DNA from: Phytophthora quininea
Lineage: Eukaryota; Oomycota; Peronosporomycetes; Peronosporales; Peronosporaceae
Reading direction: 5' to 3'
DNA length: 64,000 nucleotides
Assembly: GCA_011947345.1 (NCBI GenBank)
Contig: JAAVTG010000759.1
Location: 24,496-88,495, forward strand
Position numbers and translations under genes: made by a program. This document shows positions 32,075 to 40,747 of the stretch, in pieces. Each line of letters begins with the position of its first letter. The first letter of the stretch is position 1. The notes under the pieces are model-generated. The model ran no database searches and was not told where the DNA came from. It saw only the letters and a program-made list of their open reading frames with translations.

Positions 32075-33540
32075 TCAAGACTGAGTCTTGTTCGCTATCT
32101 TCGTCCTGCGAGTTTTCCGGTTTATCTTTGACGGCATGTTCTCGAAGAATGGGGTTCCAAGGATGCCGTCGAATTCGTCGGGGACGTCATAGACAACAGC
32201 AACGCTCTTGTACGGCTTGTTTAATCTCAACGCCATAATGTGCAACAGCAATACTTCTAGTGCTACAACGATGATTTGATTGTCTCTAAGTTTGACAAGG
32301 ATATTCTTGTCATGGAACTTATTAACATTTAGCTGATAGTCGTTTACCCAGATTTGTGATACGTAGATTATGATAGCACCACAATCCAGCAACATGCTCC
32401 GTATCTTGATACACCTGTTGTTCAGGGGTGATTTCTCCTGACACGATGAGCAGTGGGCGTGACTTGTATACCAGCAGGTATTTACACAGAAGGTTAAGAC
32501 TGACACTCTCCAGCTTAACGGTTCTGGCTACTATCTCGACCACGCCAGGACCCCCGTCCGTTGACGCGGTTTCTAGTTACCGGCTTAACTAGTTTTTTCA
32601 TCCTTGCAAAGCAAGCGGTCTTGATGTGCCCGGCCTTCTTGCAGAAAAACATAATCACGTTCAGCTTACGCCGTCTTTGTGCTTTGAGCTCGCCATGGAC
32701 CGATCATTGCTACGGAAGGGTTGAAGCTTCGACCATTTCTCTCGGGGTGAGTCACAATTGCGTTCAGCCTTTGTCTTGGCTCCGCGAACTTGACGGTCAC
32801 ATGCTTCTTCCACGAAGTGTGTGACCTCGTACTTGACAACGGAATCGATTGCGTCACTCACAGTTTCGAGGTCTTGGGTTTGACGCAGCTGCGCGTGCGA
32901 GGCTTCAGGCCTTTTGTATAGCACAGGCTTAGGTCGAGCACGCTCATTCCTTCCTCGCGGAAGGTGAGAGCTGAGTACTCGCGGTTGTATGTCTCGATAT
33001 CAGCCGTCTGCTTAACGCTGGTGGGGTTTTGCGGAGCACCGACTGGCAGTTGATTTGACGCCTCGGAGTATCGGAGCACATACTCACGAAAATATATTCC
33101 CACTTGTACTCCTTACTCGTTGCCATCGATGACCAGCCATTGCTGGTAGGCGGGTGCTCTCGTCTTCGATCACGATGCCGTTGACTCGAGAGGATAACGT
33201 GAGTGAGTGGCTTTTCCAAGTGAGCTAGTATTCTTCTTCACTTGGAAAAGCCACTCCTCACGCCTTCCTCTCGCTTCCCGTGAACTTGAGCAGACGGCGT
33301 GGAACACTTGAGAGGTTGGTCATAGATTTGTTGAATCGGTCGATATCCGCACGAAGCTGAGTGTTCGTGGGAGGAATAAGCGTCAAAGCGGGCGGAATCA
33401 ACAAGTACTACCAGTATATCTTGGATGAGGAGTATGCGGTGGTGGAGATGGGGGAGGGGCATCAAGTGCCGTCCCCCAACTATATGGGCTCCACAGCCGC
33501 CCAATATCTGCATATGTATTGAATTCACTATACTATACAA
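32075..33540 (-). pseudogene. Gypsy element F gag and protease
   Basis: On the minus strand, in order: a gag start with TNTQLRADIDRFNKSMTNL (about 33370-33310), the gag core with EYVLRYSEASNQLPVGAPQ (33085-33025), a degenerate zinc knuckle FCKKAGHIKTACF (32640-32600), and a retropepsin with MLLDCGAIIIYVSQIWV (about 32395-32345) and GILGTPFFE (32170-32145). The active-site triplet reads D-C-G rather than D-S-G. Several frameshifts and a large palindrome (33198-33262) interrupt it. It continues leftward across copia copy 2. Confidence 0.65.
33198..33262. repeat. Long inverted repeat (palindrome) in gag remnant
   Basis: The arms GAGTGGCTTTTCCAAGTGA (33205-33223) and its exact complement (33238-33256) are separated by a 14-nt loop. 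The stem extends outward by CGTGAG/CTCACG with one bulged T. Confidence 0.9.
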
Positions 33541-33890
33541 TCCTGGATATTATCCTTCGGTGTTCCTAATGGCTTACATTAGGAGGGGGTCAAAGTTGTC
33601 CAAAACTGTTAGTTTGCAAATGTGTATCCATTTCATTTCCAGTGTATCTATATTCAAATGGACCAGCTCAAGGCCAGGTGCATTTCGAAACGAAAGGTTT
33701 GGCAAACAAACCCAGCGGAGTGATCATTACTCTCGATTCCGCACTCCCAGAGTGCGCACGCACACCAAGCTGAAGAGCACGTTGGCGTCACCACTCCTCC
33801 CTCGCTGCGGATGCCTTCGAGATCAGGCATGCGACTTCCCTGCAATGAATGCATGTCGAGTTGGACTTCCTTCTGTATGTTTACTCTAGA
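33541..33890. other. Intergenic remnant, nothing recognised
   Basis: No recognisable coding or terminal repeat; the open plus-strand frame across 33425-33889 has no family features and overlaps the gag remnant. Confidence 0.4.
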
Positions 33891-34086
33891 ATGGGGAAGA
33901 CAGCAGCAGTGTTGAAGGTCCACCTCACTAATGACGACTACCGCATCATTGTGAACTGGATGGAAGACAGGTAGCACTTTGATTGGATTCACGGCACTTC
34001 GGACACGATGACAGTTAGTGGGAAGCCAACAGAGACAAGAAGCGCCGCCTTCAAAGCTCTTGCAGCTCACCTGCAGCGGGATGAGT
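33891..34086 (+). pseudogene. Fragment of an oomycete repeat-associated protein
   Basis: From ATG 33891 the frame reads KVHLTNDDYRIIVNWMEDR, a TAG at 33972, then DWIHGTSDTMTVSGKPTETR and SAAFKALAAHLQRD, stopping near 34086. The pattern of a Trp-containing helix, 'GTSxxxTVSGKPT' and an 'AAFxALAAHL' helix is one I associate with a repetitive oomycete protein of unknown function, possibly a DNA-binding part of a transposon. That link is from memory and unverified. Confidence 0.35.
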
Positions 34087-34205
34087 AGCGGTGCACATGC
34101 ACAGAGGAAGACGTAGGACTCCCCGAGTCTGTGTCTTTAGGCTCCCAGCCTTCGGTTCTGTACAAGAACCAAGTACAATCCCGTAACTAGGACTCGCAGA
34201 ATCAG

Positions 34206-34535
34206 TGTCCCTTAAACCAAGGACAACACTAATTAACTGCAAAAATAGAACTGAATTGAATTGTTTTATCTGACCCTGGTGTAAATGTATAGACTAAACT
34301 ATGTGGCATAGTTAATCTAAGAGATATGTAAATGAGTGGTGGAGAGCCAGATGGCTACAGAGTCGAAACTCTATGCACGGTTAAGAGTTTCGCGTAACCT
34401 CCAAAGTCAACGCACGGTTAAGAGTTTCGCGTAACCTCCAAAGTCAACGCACGGTTAAGAGTTTCGCGTAACCTCCAAAGTCAACGCACGGTTATGACTT
34501 TCGCGTAACCCCGCTTCACCGTTCCCCTCCAAACA
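34206..34535 (+). repeat. LTR-like repeat with internal tandem array
   Basis: It starts TGTCCCTTAAACCAAGG and ends about CCTCCAAACA, after which TGGATACACTGGGTCC could be a primer-binding site. It is homologous to 375-1 (minus). A gag-like frame follows directly. I could not find the partner LTR or a target duplication, so the LTR identity is probable, not proven. Confidence 0.5.
34362..34509 (+). repeat. 37-bp tandem repeat, about 3.9 copies
   Basis: The unit is CTCCAAAGTCAACGCACGG followed by TTAAGAGTTTCGCGTAAC. Units end at 34398, 34435, 34472 and 34509, exactly 37 apart. The first is divergent at its start and the last has TTATGACTTT in place of TTAAGAGTTT. The homologous repeat at 1-375 has a single diverged unit. 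Confidence 0.95.
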
Positions 34536-35709
34536 ATGGATACACTGGGTCCACAACTGCCTTGTCAAGTTCGCGTCTCCTAGAGACTTCCGCTGGTCGC
34601 TACGCCTCAACGAGGCCGCCGTTGGCTTGACGAGCCCATTCTTCGCCTGCCTCAAGTGTCAATCACTTGCAGGCCTTCCTGCCAGGTTGTCCCCAGCGCT
34701 CGTGCACGACCTCGAGCTAGCCCCAGGCCACTCACACGCTCTCCCAGTTGCGGAGTACCTCGCGGCGCATCGCCGGGTCTCGCGCCACCTGCAGCCCTAT
34801 AGGCAGTTCGGACAACCCGGCTAGCAGCGATGCGCCTCGTGTCGAGGTGGGAGTCCGCTCTCGTCGCCGACACGGCGTTCTCCTTCGCCGATACGGCGTT
34901 CTCCTTCGCCGATACGGCGCCCTCGCTCGCCCCAAGAGGACAGCGAGGTCGACTATAATGAGTCGGATGACCAAGGCGGCGGTACATGGATTCGCGACGA
35001 GCATGTCGATCACTCAGGCGCTTTGCCGAGGGCTGGAAGCCCAGCGCCGCGATCTCCTCCGCGTACACCGCGTGATCTACGCACACCTCCCGGTCAGCCA
35101 CCACCGCTGCGGACGCCGTGTCCATTTCCTGAAACCAGGCCCTCGGCCTTCGTGTTGAGCACCTTGCGCACGGCCCCGCCGCTACCTCCTCGTGATGGAG
35201 ACGACCGCGCCAGCGAGCGTGTCATCACGAATGACCTCGACGAGGCTCAGGACCGCGCCCTCGCGAATCAAGCGTCCACGCTCTCCATGCGCCCCGTGGC
35301 ACAGCCACTGCTGAATCCGTCGCGGCGCGACTGCGGCTTCGAGTCGCGCGATGCGGCCGAGCGGGCCCGAGCTGCTGCCGCGCAGCCATCACTCGCGAGC
35401 TATATTGTGGGGCCTCCAGCCCGCACGGACGCCGAGCTGGCGACTCGTCAAGCGCTCCATGAGCGGTTCCTGACACCGCAGGTGACGAATGTGGCGGAAT
35501 ATCGCCAACGTCTACACGCTCAAGCGAGCGGCGACTCGGTGCCGCAGATGCGGACGTATCCCATCACTCTCAAGCCTGGAGAGACAGCCGAAGAGTTTCT
35601 CTCGGCTTTCCAGACTTGGGGAGGATGGCCGCAAGTTGCAGTCGTTCGACAACCTGCATGCAAGCTTCAGCGAAGCAGACGTTCGAATCGAATGACGTCT
35701 GTACTTTGA
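34498..35709 (+). pseudogene. Gag-like ORF with Arg/Ser/Pro repeats
   Basis: One frame is open from 34498, apart from a TAG at 34822-34824. The first part has VKFASPRDFRWSLRLNEAA and a Cys pair (FFACLKCQ). After the TAG it continues through three 21-bp repeats coding RRSPSPI, an acidic block DSEVDYNESDDQGGG, and a Pro-rich part. The ending QPSLASYIVGPPARTDAELA and TYPITLKPGETAEEFLSAF has the look of retroelement gag. It stops at 35709, where an unrelated minus-strand chromovirus end begins. Confidence 0.45.
34862..34924 (+). repeat. 21-bp tandem repeat, 3 copies
   Basis: Unit GATACGGCGTTCTCCTTCGCC, in frame in the gag-like ORF and coding RRSPSPI; the third copy is divergent. Confidence 0.8.
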
Positions 35710-35870
35710 CTTTGCTAAGTCCCGTACGATACTTCCTCGCTCGCGCTCTGCGCGTGCAACCGGCACGGAGGCGTCCCATTTCGCCCCTGCCTTTCAGGGA
35801 AAGGCGTCGATGGCTGAACCAGCCCCGGATCAGAGCATGAGCTCTGCTTCTGACCCGGACGCGCCTCGCA
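35710..35870. other. Junction without recognised gene
   Basis: It lies between the end of the gag-like ORF (plus) and the chromodomain stop (minus). It may include the 3' UTR or LTR start of the host chromovirus; no repeat partner was found. Confidence 0.35.
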
Positions 35871-36932
35871 CTAGTGGCGAGAAGCGCGGCTCGGTCGACG
35901 AGTCGACCGTGAGCCCCCAGGGTGCCCCTGATCAGCCCGATCAAAAGCGTCCACGACGTCAGGGCAGTCTTGCCTTAGAGGCACCTCGTATTCCCACGAG
36001 TTCTGGGAGTGAGGGTAGCCCCTCCACTTCGCCAGATACTGGGTATGACCCTTACGTCGGCGACGTGCTAGAAGACGCTTCACGTGATAGTGGAGATCAC
36101 CGTGCTCATCGAGCAGCGCCGGAGGTGGGCGATGGTCGGCTGGTCGATGACCATGGGAATCCGATTCCTGGCTCGCACTGGGCGCGTCAGTCGGAGGTGT
36201 CAGCCATGCTGCACCGTGTTCGCTCGTCAGACGCGAGACGTCTGGGAGACGTTTGATCGCTACGATCAAGATCTGACGGATCTGCAGCAGCGGGTGGAGT
36301 GGTTCGAGGCCCCACAATCGATCTCCGATCGTCTTCGCGCCCAGGAGCTAGGGCTCGCGGAGCTTCGGGGTCAACTGACCGGGCTGCAGCAGTTCGTCTA
36401 CTCAGCGTTGTTGGCGCCGCCTGTGGCGCCAGCGCCTCCGCGCTCACCCCCGCGGGGTCCTGGTACAGCTTAAGCAAGCCCACGTAGAACACAGGATGTG
36501 TTCGCATCCTCGCTGGGAGGTTCAGCGTGTATGCAAGGCCCTTCTTGGCCACGACCTTGAACGGTCCGATGAACCGTGGTCGGAGTTTCGTCTTGAAGAC
36601 GGCAGATACTGCATGTGTAGGCAGGTTCTTAGCGTTTAATAAAACAAGGTCCCCGACCTGGAATTCCACCAGATTGTCTCTGCCTTTTGCGTCAGCTTGT
36701 TCCTTCTGAACATCTTGGCTTTCAGCCATCGCATCACGCACACTGCGTAAGACGCTCAACTTCGTCGAGAGGAAGTCATCGACTTGCTTGCGCACCGCAA
36801 GAGGGCTGACATCAGCAAGCTCGGGAGCTATCCTTCCCCCACCAAGCCCGTGGCCACGAAGTGGAGGGGAAGAGGGACGCGCGGGTGCGCTAAGCCGTTC
36901 ACGTAGAACGGAGTGAAGCCGGTAGAGGCATG
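35871..36932 (-). pseudogene. Host chromovirus: integrase C-terminus and chromodomain
   Basis: On the minus strand it continues directly from 49655. TGFTPFYVNGLAHPRVPLPL belongs to the integrase just after the DDE core. A 1-base shift near 36835 leads to VRKQVDDFLSTKLSVLRSV and the GPY/F module PRFIGPFKVVAKKG. After another shift near 36200 comes a chromodomain, LDEHGDLHYHVKRLLARRR then YLAKWRGYPHSQNSWEYE. Chromodomains of this element class bind modified histones and steer insertion into heterochromatin. The stop is at 35871. Confidence 0.85.
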
Positions 36933-37862
36933 TGTGGTGGAGCGCACGTCAAAAGTTCGCGATCACGGTCCGATCGCCGAGCTTCGGGCGAGTTTCCAGA
37001 GCACAAAGCGACGTTGCCTTCTTCTTCTTGGAACGTCGCGTTTCCTCGGGGCTTGCACTGACGTAATTCCGATGGGAGGTAGCGTTGTTGACAGGGGTTG
37101 ACTTGAAATCGTAAGTCTTGAGGTCTTGGTTGGTGATCGCGCGGGGATTAGCTTCTCACGCAGTCGGTTGTTGTTTCCTTCCTCTTTTGTCTTGTCCTCG
37201 GTTGCGCCGGATCCTATCGTTTACCTCTGCGCACCGGCAATCTTCTCCCCACTCGTCTACTTAACCCCTATCGCTTGGTTAAGTAGATCGTGGTCTCTTC
37301 CGCCGCCGATCGTTGGGCCCTTTGCCTTGCCTCGCGCCGACGGTTTTCGGTTTATAGTGCCGTTCTCGTGACACTCTGGGTTGGGTTGAGCACGCGAAAC
37401 CTCGCTGCAGCGCCACGTATCGCCGCTATCCTTGGCGATCGGGGTCGATTCTTCTACAGAGGTAGTCCTTGAGCACGGAGTAGCGAACTTGGCTTCTTGG
37501 GGAACAACGACGTGTTACTTGACTTATCTACTTCGATGCAAATTGCGAACTGACTACTCTATCCCTTCGTACTTCATGTCTACTCCGCGGTCCATCTACC
37601 AGCTGCTCAGGCACTCTCCTTCTCACTTTTCTATTCCCGATCATCTTGCGATCAGCGATCAGGATCTCGGTGATCGATCCTGTGGTGATCGGCGATCGAG
37701 ATTCCGGTGGTCGACACTAGCGATCAGCGGTCAGGGTTCCGGTGGTCGACGATCTTCGCGATCCGGCGATCGTACTTAATATGGCAATCCCACTTAAAGC
37801 GGCGATCGTACTTAAGTGGATATCCCCTGAACTTCCGTCACTCTCAAACTCGCTTCACCACA
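36933..37862 (-). repeat. Element A, 3' LTR (930 bp)
   Basis: In element orientation this is the downstream LTR, preceded by the purine-rich ACGGGGCGGC. It contains a cluster of GATC words at 37635-37770, for example GATCAGCGATCAGGATCTCG. Confidence 0.95.
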
Positions 37863-37895
37863 GCCGCCCCGTCATCGCCGCTACGTACTCCCCAG

Positions 37896-37970
37896 GTGCG
37901 TTGAGGCGCTGAGAGACCTTGCACGTGTTGGCGTTGACGCCTTCTAACTCTGTTCCTGTTGTCGACGCAG
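37896..37970 (+). other. Candidate 75-bp intron in leader of the antisense ORF
   Basis: Donor AG|GTGCGT (37896), branch-like CTAAC at 37944-37948, pyrimidine-rich CTCTGTTCCTGTTGTC, and acceptor ACGCAG| at 37970, with the ATG of the antisense ORF one base later. Oomycete introns are typically 60-100 bp with GTRNGT donors. If real, the ORF is transcribed rightward from the LTR or its edge. Confidence 0.5.
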
Positions 37971-37971
37971 A

Positions 37972-40411
37972 ATGGCTGACCAAACCGCCGGCGCTGACCG
38001 CATCATCCCTGAAACCTGTTCCGTGTGCTCTTCTGGGCTTGCCCCACCTTATCCCGAGCTGCCAACAGTCCCCGGTGCAACCGCCGATGCCATCGCTGCA
38101 GTTGTCCCCCACTCGCCGCTACTACACGTGTTGTCGGAGAGCTATACGCTATCTCGCGATCACTGCTGCCTGCTGAGGTCGGCGAACCGTGTTTTGGCAC
38201 AGCACGCACTCGTTCTGCATCAAGAGCTCGACAGAGCTGTAGCAAGTGCTGCCGAAGGTGAACCGCCGTCGTCATCGGATATCGCAGTCGGCGTTGGCGG
38301 CGCAAGTACCATCGACACCTCGACTAACCCTCAAGATCGAGCTGATACTGTTGACTCTCTCCGCGGAGAGCTCAAACGGGCGTCTAAGTCGCGTAGATCA
38401 GCGCTGATTCGGACACATCGAGCTGAAGAACTCGCTAAAGAAGAACGCCAAAAACATCGCCAAGCGAAAGCCAAACGTGAGAAACTTACCGCCGACGTCC
38501 GTGCGCTACGTGATCGAGCTTCGCAAGCCGACGATCTCGTTGCTGAGGCAGGCGCTCGTGCGGAAAAAGCTGTGCAAGAGCGGACCCGATCCCAGTCTGA
38601 TCTGGAGCAGATTAAGAAGGCAAAACTTGCGGCCGACAAGCGCGTTGCCGACCTCGAGGGCCAATTGCAGGTTGCCCGCCAGACCATGCAAGAAGATCGG
38701 GTTGCTCATGCAGCAATTCGCCAGGAACTGCGGAGACAGGTACAATTCCTCACGAAACGTGACACTGAGAGGAGTCAGCTGTTGGAAAGTGCAAGAGCCG
38801 CCCGGCGCGTAGCGGAGAGGGTCCGCGACGTCCTAGCTGGACGTCTGCAGAGTTTGTTTGCGGCCGTAGGTGGGGTCCTAGACGTCGACGTCCTCATTCA
38901 GGACATCACGATCTCGGTGGAGATCGAAAACGCGGTCGATTCACGTTCGCAGGAGACTAATCAGCTCTCGAGGGCTCTCGATCGACATCCTCAGGTCGAC
39001 CAGCAACACTTACCAGCCGCTGATCACCCTTCTCCGGTCGCAGATTGCCCGTCGCAGGCAACAGCCTAGGACGATTGATCGCCGATCCCAAGCTGCTGGT
39101 TGTCCTTCTGAGACCGTCGATCGCAGCTCGCAGGAAGCTCCTCACCGTCTGCGGTCGATGAAGCACCGCGATCACCACTCCAAACAGGCCGATCAGCACT
39201 CGCAGGCCGTGGATCAGCTATCCACGCCCGTCAATCCCCAGGATCAGCCCTCAGAAAACTCTAGGCCGCGCTCACAGGTCGTCGATCGCCCCAATCAATG
39301 TTCAGAAGACGTCGAGCAGCACTCGCAGGTCGTCGCTCACCACGATCAACATTCGCAGGTGATTGATCCTCTCTCACATCCTGTCATTCATCAACCGCAG
39401 GGCGTCGACGCACATTCGCAGACTGTCGTCGATTCCGATGATCAGTCAAGGGAAACGAAAGTCACGGGTAATTGAAGATTCAGATGACGAAGGTGCAACT
39501 TGTCATCACACCGACCATCAACACAGCGATGAAAGCACTTCGTTGACTTTTCCAACTTCCGGATCAAATAGTAGGGCACAGAAGAAGGTCCGCAACAACA
39601 CGGAGAGAAACTACACTGCGAGTTGCTCTGAGAACGAACAAATCGTTTCTACTGTGCCATTCGTCGATGTCGCCCTTCCCCCACGCCATCTGCAGCGTGG
39701 TCCGATAGGGATTATTCTCCGTGGCCGAAGAGCGTTTTTGCGTGGACACGCGCATCGATCACCGTAGACTTCATCCGGAAAGAATTGTTACCTCTACGCG
39801 ACTGGGTACTTCCCAGCTTTGATCTCCCGGAACCCGCCAGCTGGAACGAACGGCTGATAACCATGGCGAACATTAAAGCGTTGTATGGCGGTAAACCGTG
39901 AGTGTATCTGGAAATTCTCTGTACGCCCACTACTTTTGATAGCAGCGATTCCGTTTTTACCCGCTTTTGGAGCGCTATCGATCACATTTGGCAGTGTATG
40001 CCCGCGCATACTTGGAATGCACCCACCGGTTACCCCCGCCATCAACGCAAGAACTCAAGGAGCATCCAGATTTCTTTCGTCGTCTACGCGATCGGAACCC
40101 CGATCCCACGCCGGGGCGAGTTTCACCAAAGTTCTCCAGTTAGTTGTGGAGCTGTTTCGTCAGGGTTTGGCGGATTTGGATCTGCTGCTGGACCCCTTTT
40201 TCTGAGCTTTCCGCCGCGTGGGGTTGTCCATTCCTGGTACCCTAGCCTTCAAGCTGAGACTCTTGCTGAGGCTCTCTTGATCATTGACGATGACGAACCG
40301 TGGCGTCGATTTTACCGACCTTCTATGGTAAGCCCTGAGCCTATTGTACATCCTGCACATCCGTCTAACAGCATTGTACGGCTACGAAACAAGTTCGCCC
40401 GCCGCACGTAA
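37972..40411 (+). pseudogene. Element A antisense ORF: coiled-coil / DLLLDPFF protein
   Basis: Starts at ATG 37972 (MADQTAGADRIIPETCSVCS) and is open for 365 residues. About residues 120-285 are a strong coiled coil rich in Ala, Arg, Glu and Gln (KEERQKHRQAKAKREKLTAD, ADKRVADLEGQLQVARQTMQ). After 39069 the frame changes to a His/Gln/Ser repeat region with HSQVV words, then an acidic patch SRVIEDSDDEGA. The C-terminal domain (39780-40390, several frames) has LRDWVLPSFDLPEPASWNER, GLADLDLLLDPFFLSFP and DDDEPWRRFYRP. That domain matches the antisense ORF of element C. Function unknown; the ORF ends tail-to-tail with pol, about 340 bp away. Confidence 0.7.
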
Positions 40412-40747
40412 TCAAAACGATTGCTCACAACAATAATGTCTTCCCCTTTTGTTGAGCTGTCCCTGCGACAGCTCGTTGTGTTTGACAGCTTTCCTCCACC
40501 AATCCACAGGCGTTTACTGTCACAAAATCCTTCAAACATGGCGCGTGTGTGAACCTGCCCTTCCCACTATTGGCCATCCCAATAGCTTCATCTTATTTGG
40601 ATAGCCACTCGAGCATAAACGATTAACACGATCAGCCTCGCGATCAATATCCTCACAGTGATCGATCGGCGCGACCAGCGTCACGATCAAACTCAGTGGT
40701 ATACTGGCGGCCGGCTACTCGGTGTAATCAGCTGCCCCCGCTTCCTC
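40412..40747. other. Region between convergent antisense ORF and pol ends
   Basis: No ORF of note. It contains several GATC words and would hold the 3' ends of both convergent transcripts. Confidence 0.5.

Noticed and set aside
33425..33889. 154-codon plus ORF
   Set aside because: Overlaps the gag remnant on the other strand at its start and has no family features.
34362..34509. CRISPR array
   Set aside because: The 37-bp repeats are directly adjacent with no spacers, and the window is eukaryotic.
35810..36256. 148-codon plus-strand ORF opposite the chromovirus chromodomain
   Set aside because: The minus strand encodes a clear chromodomain over the same bases; the plus frame has no recognisable features.
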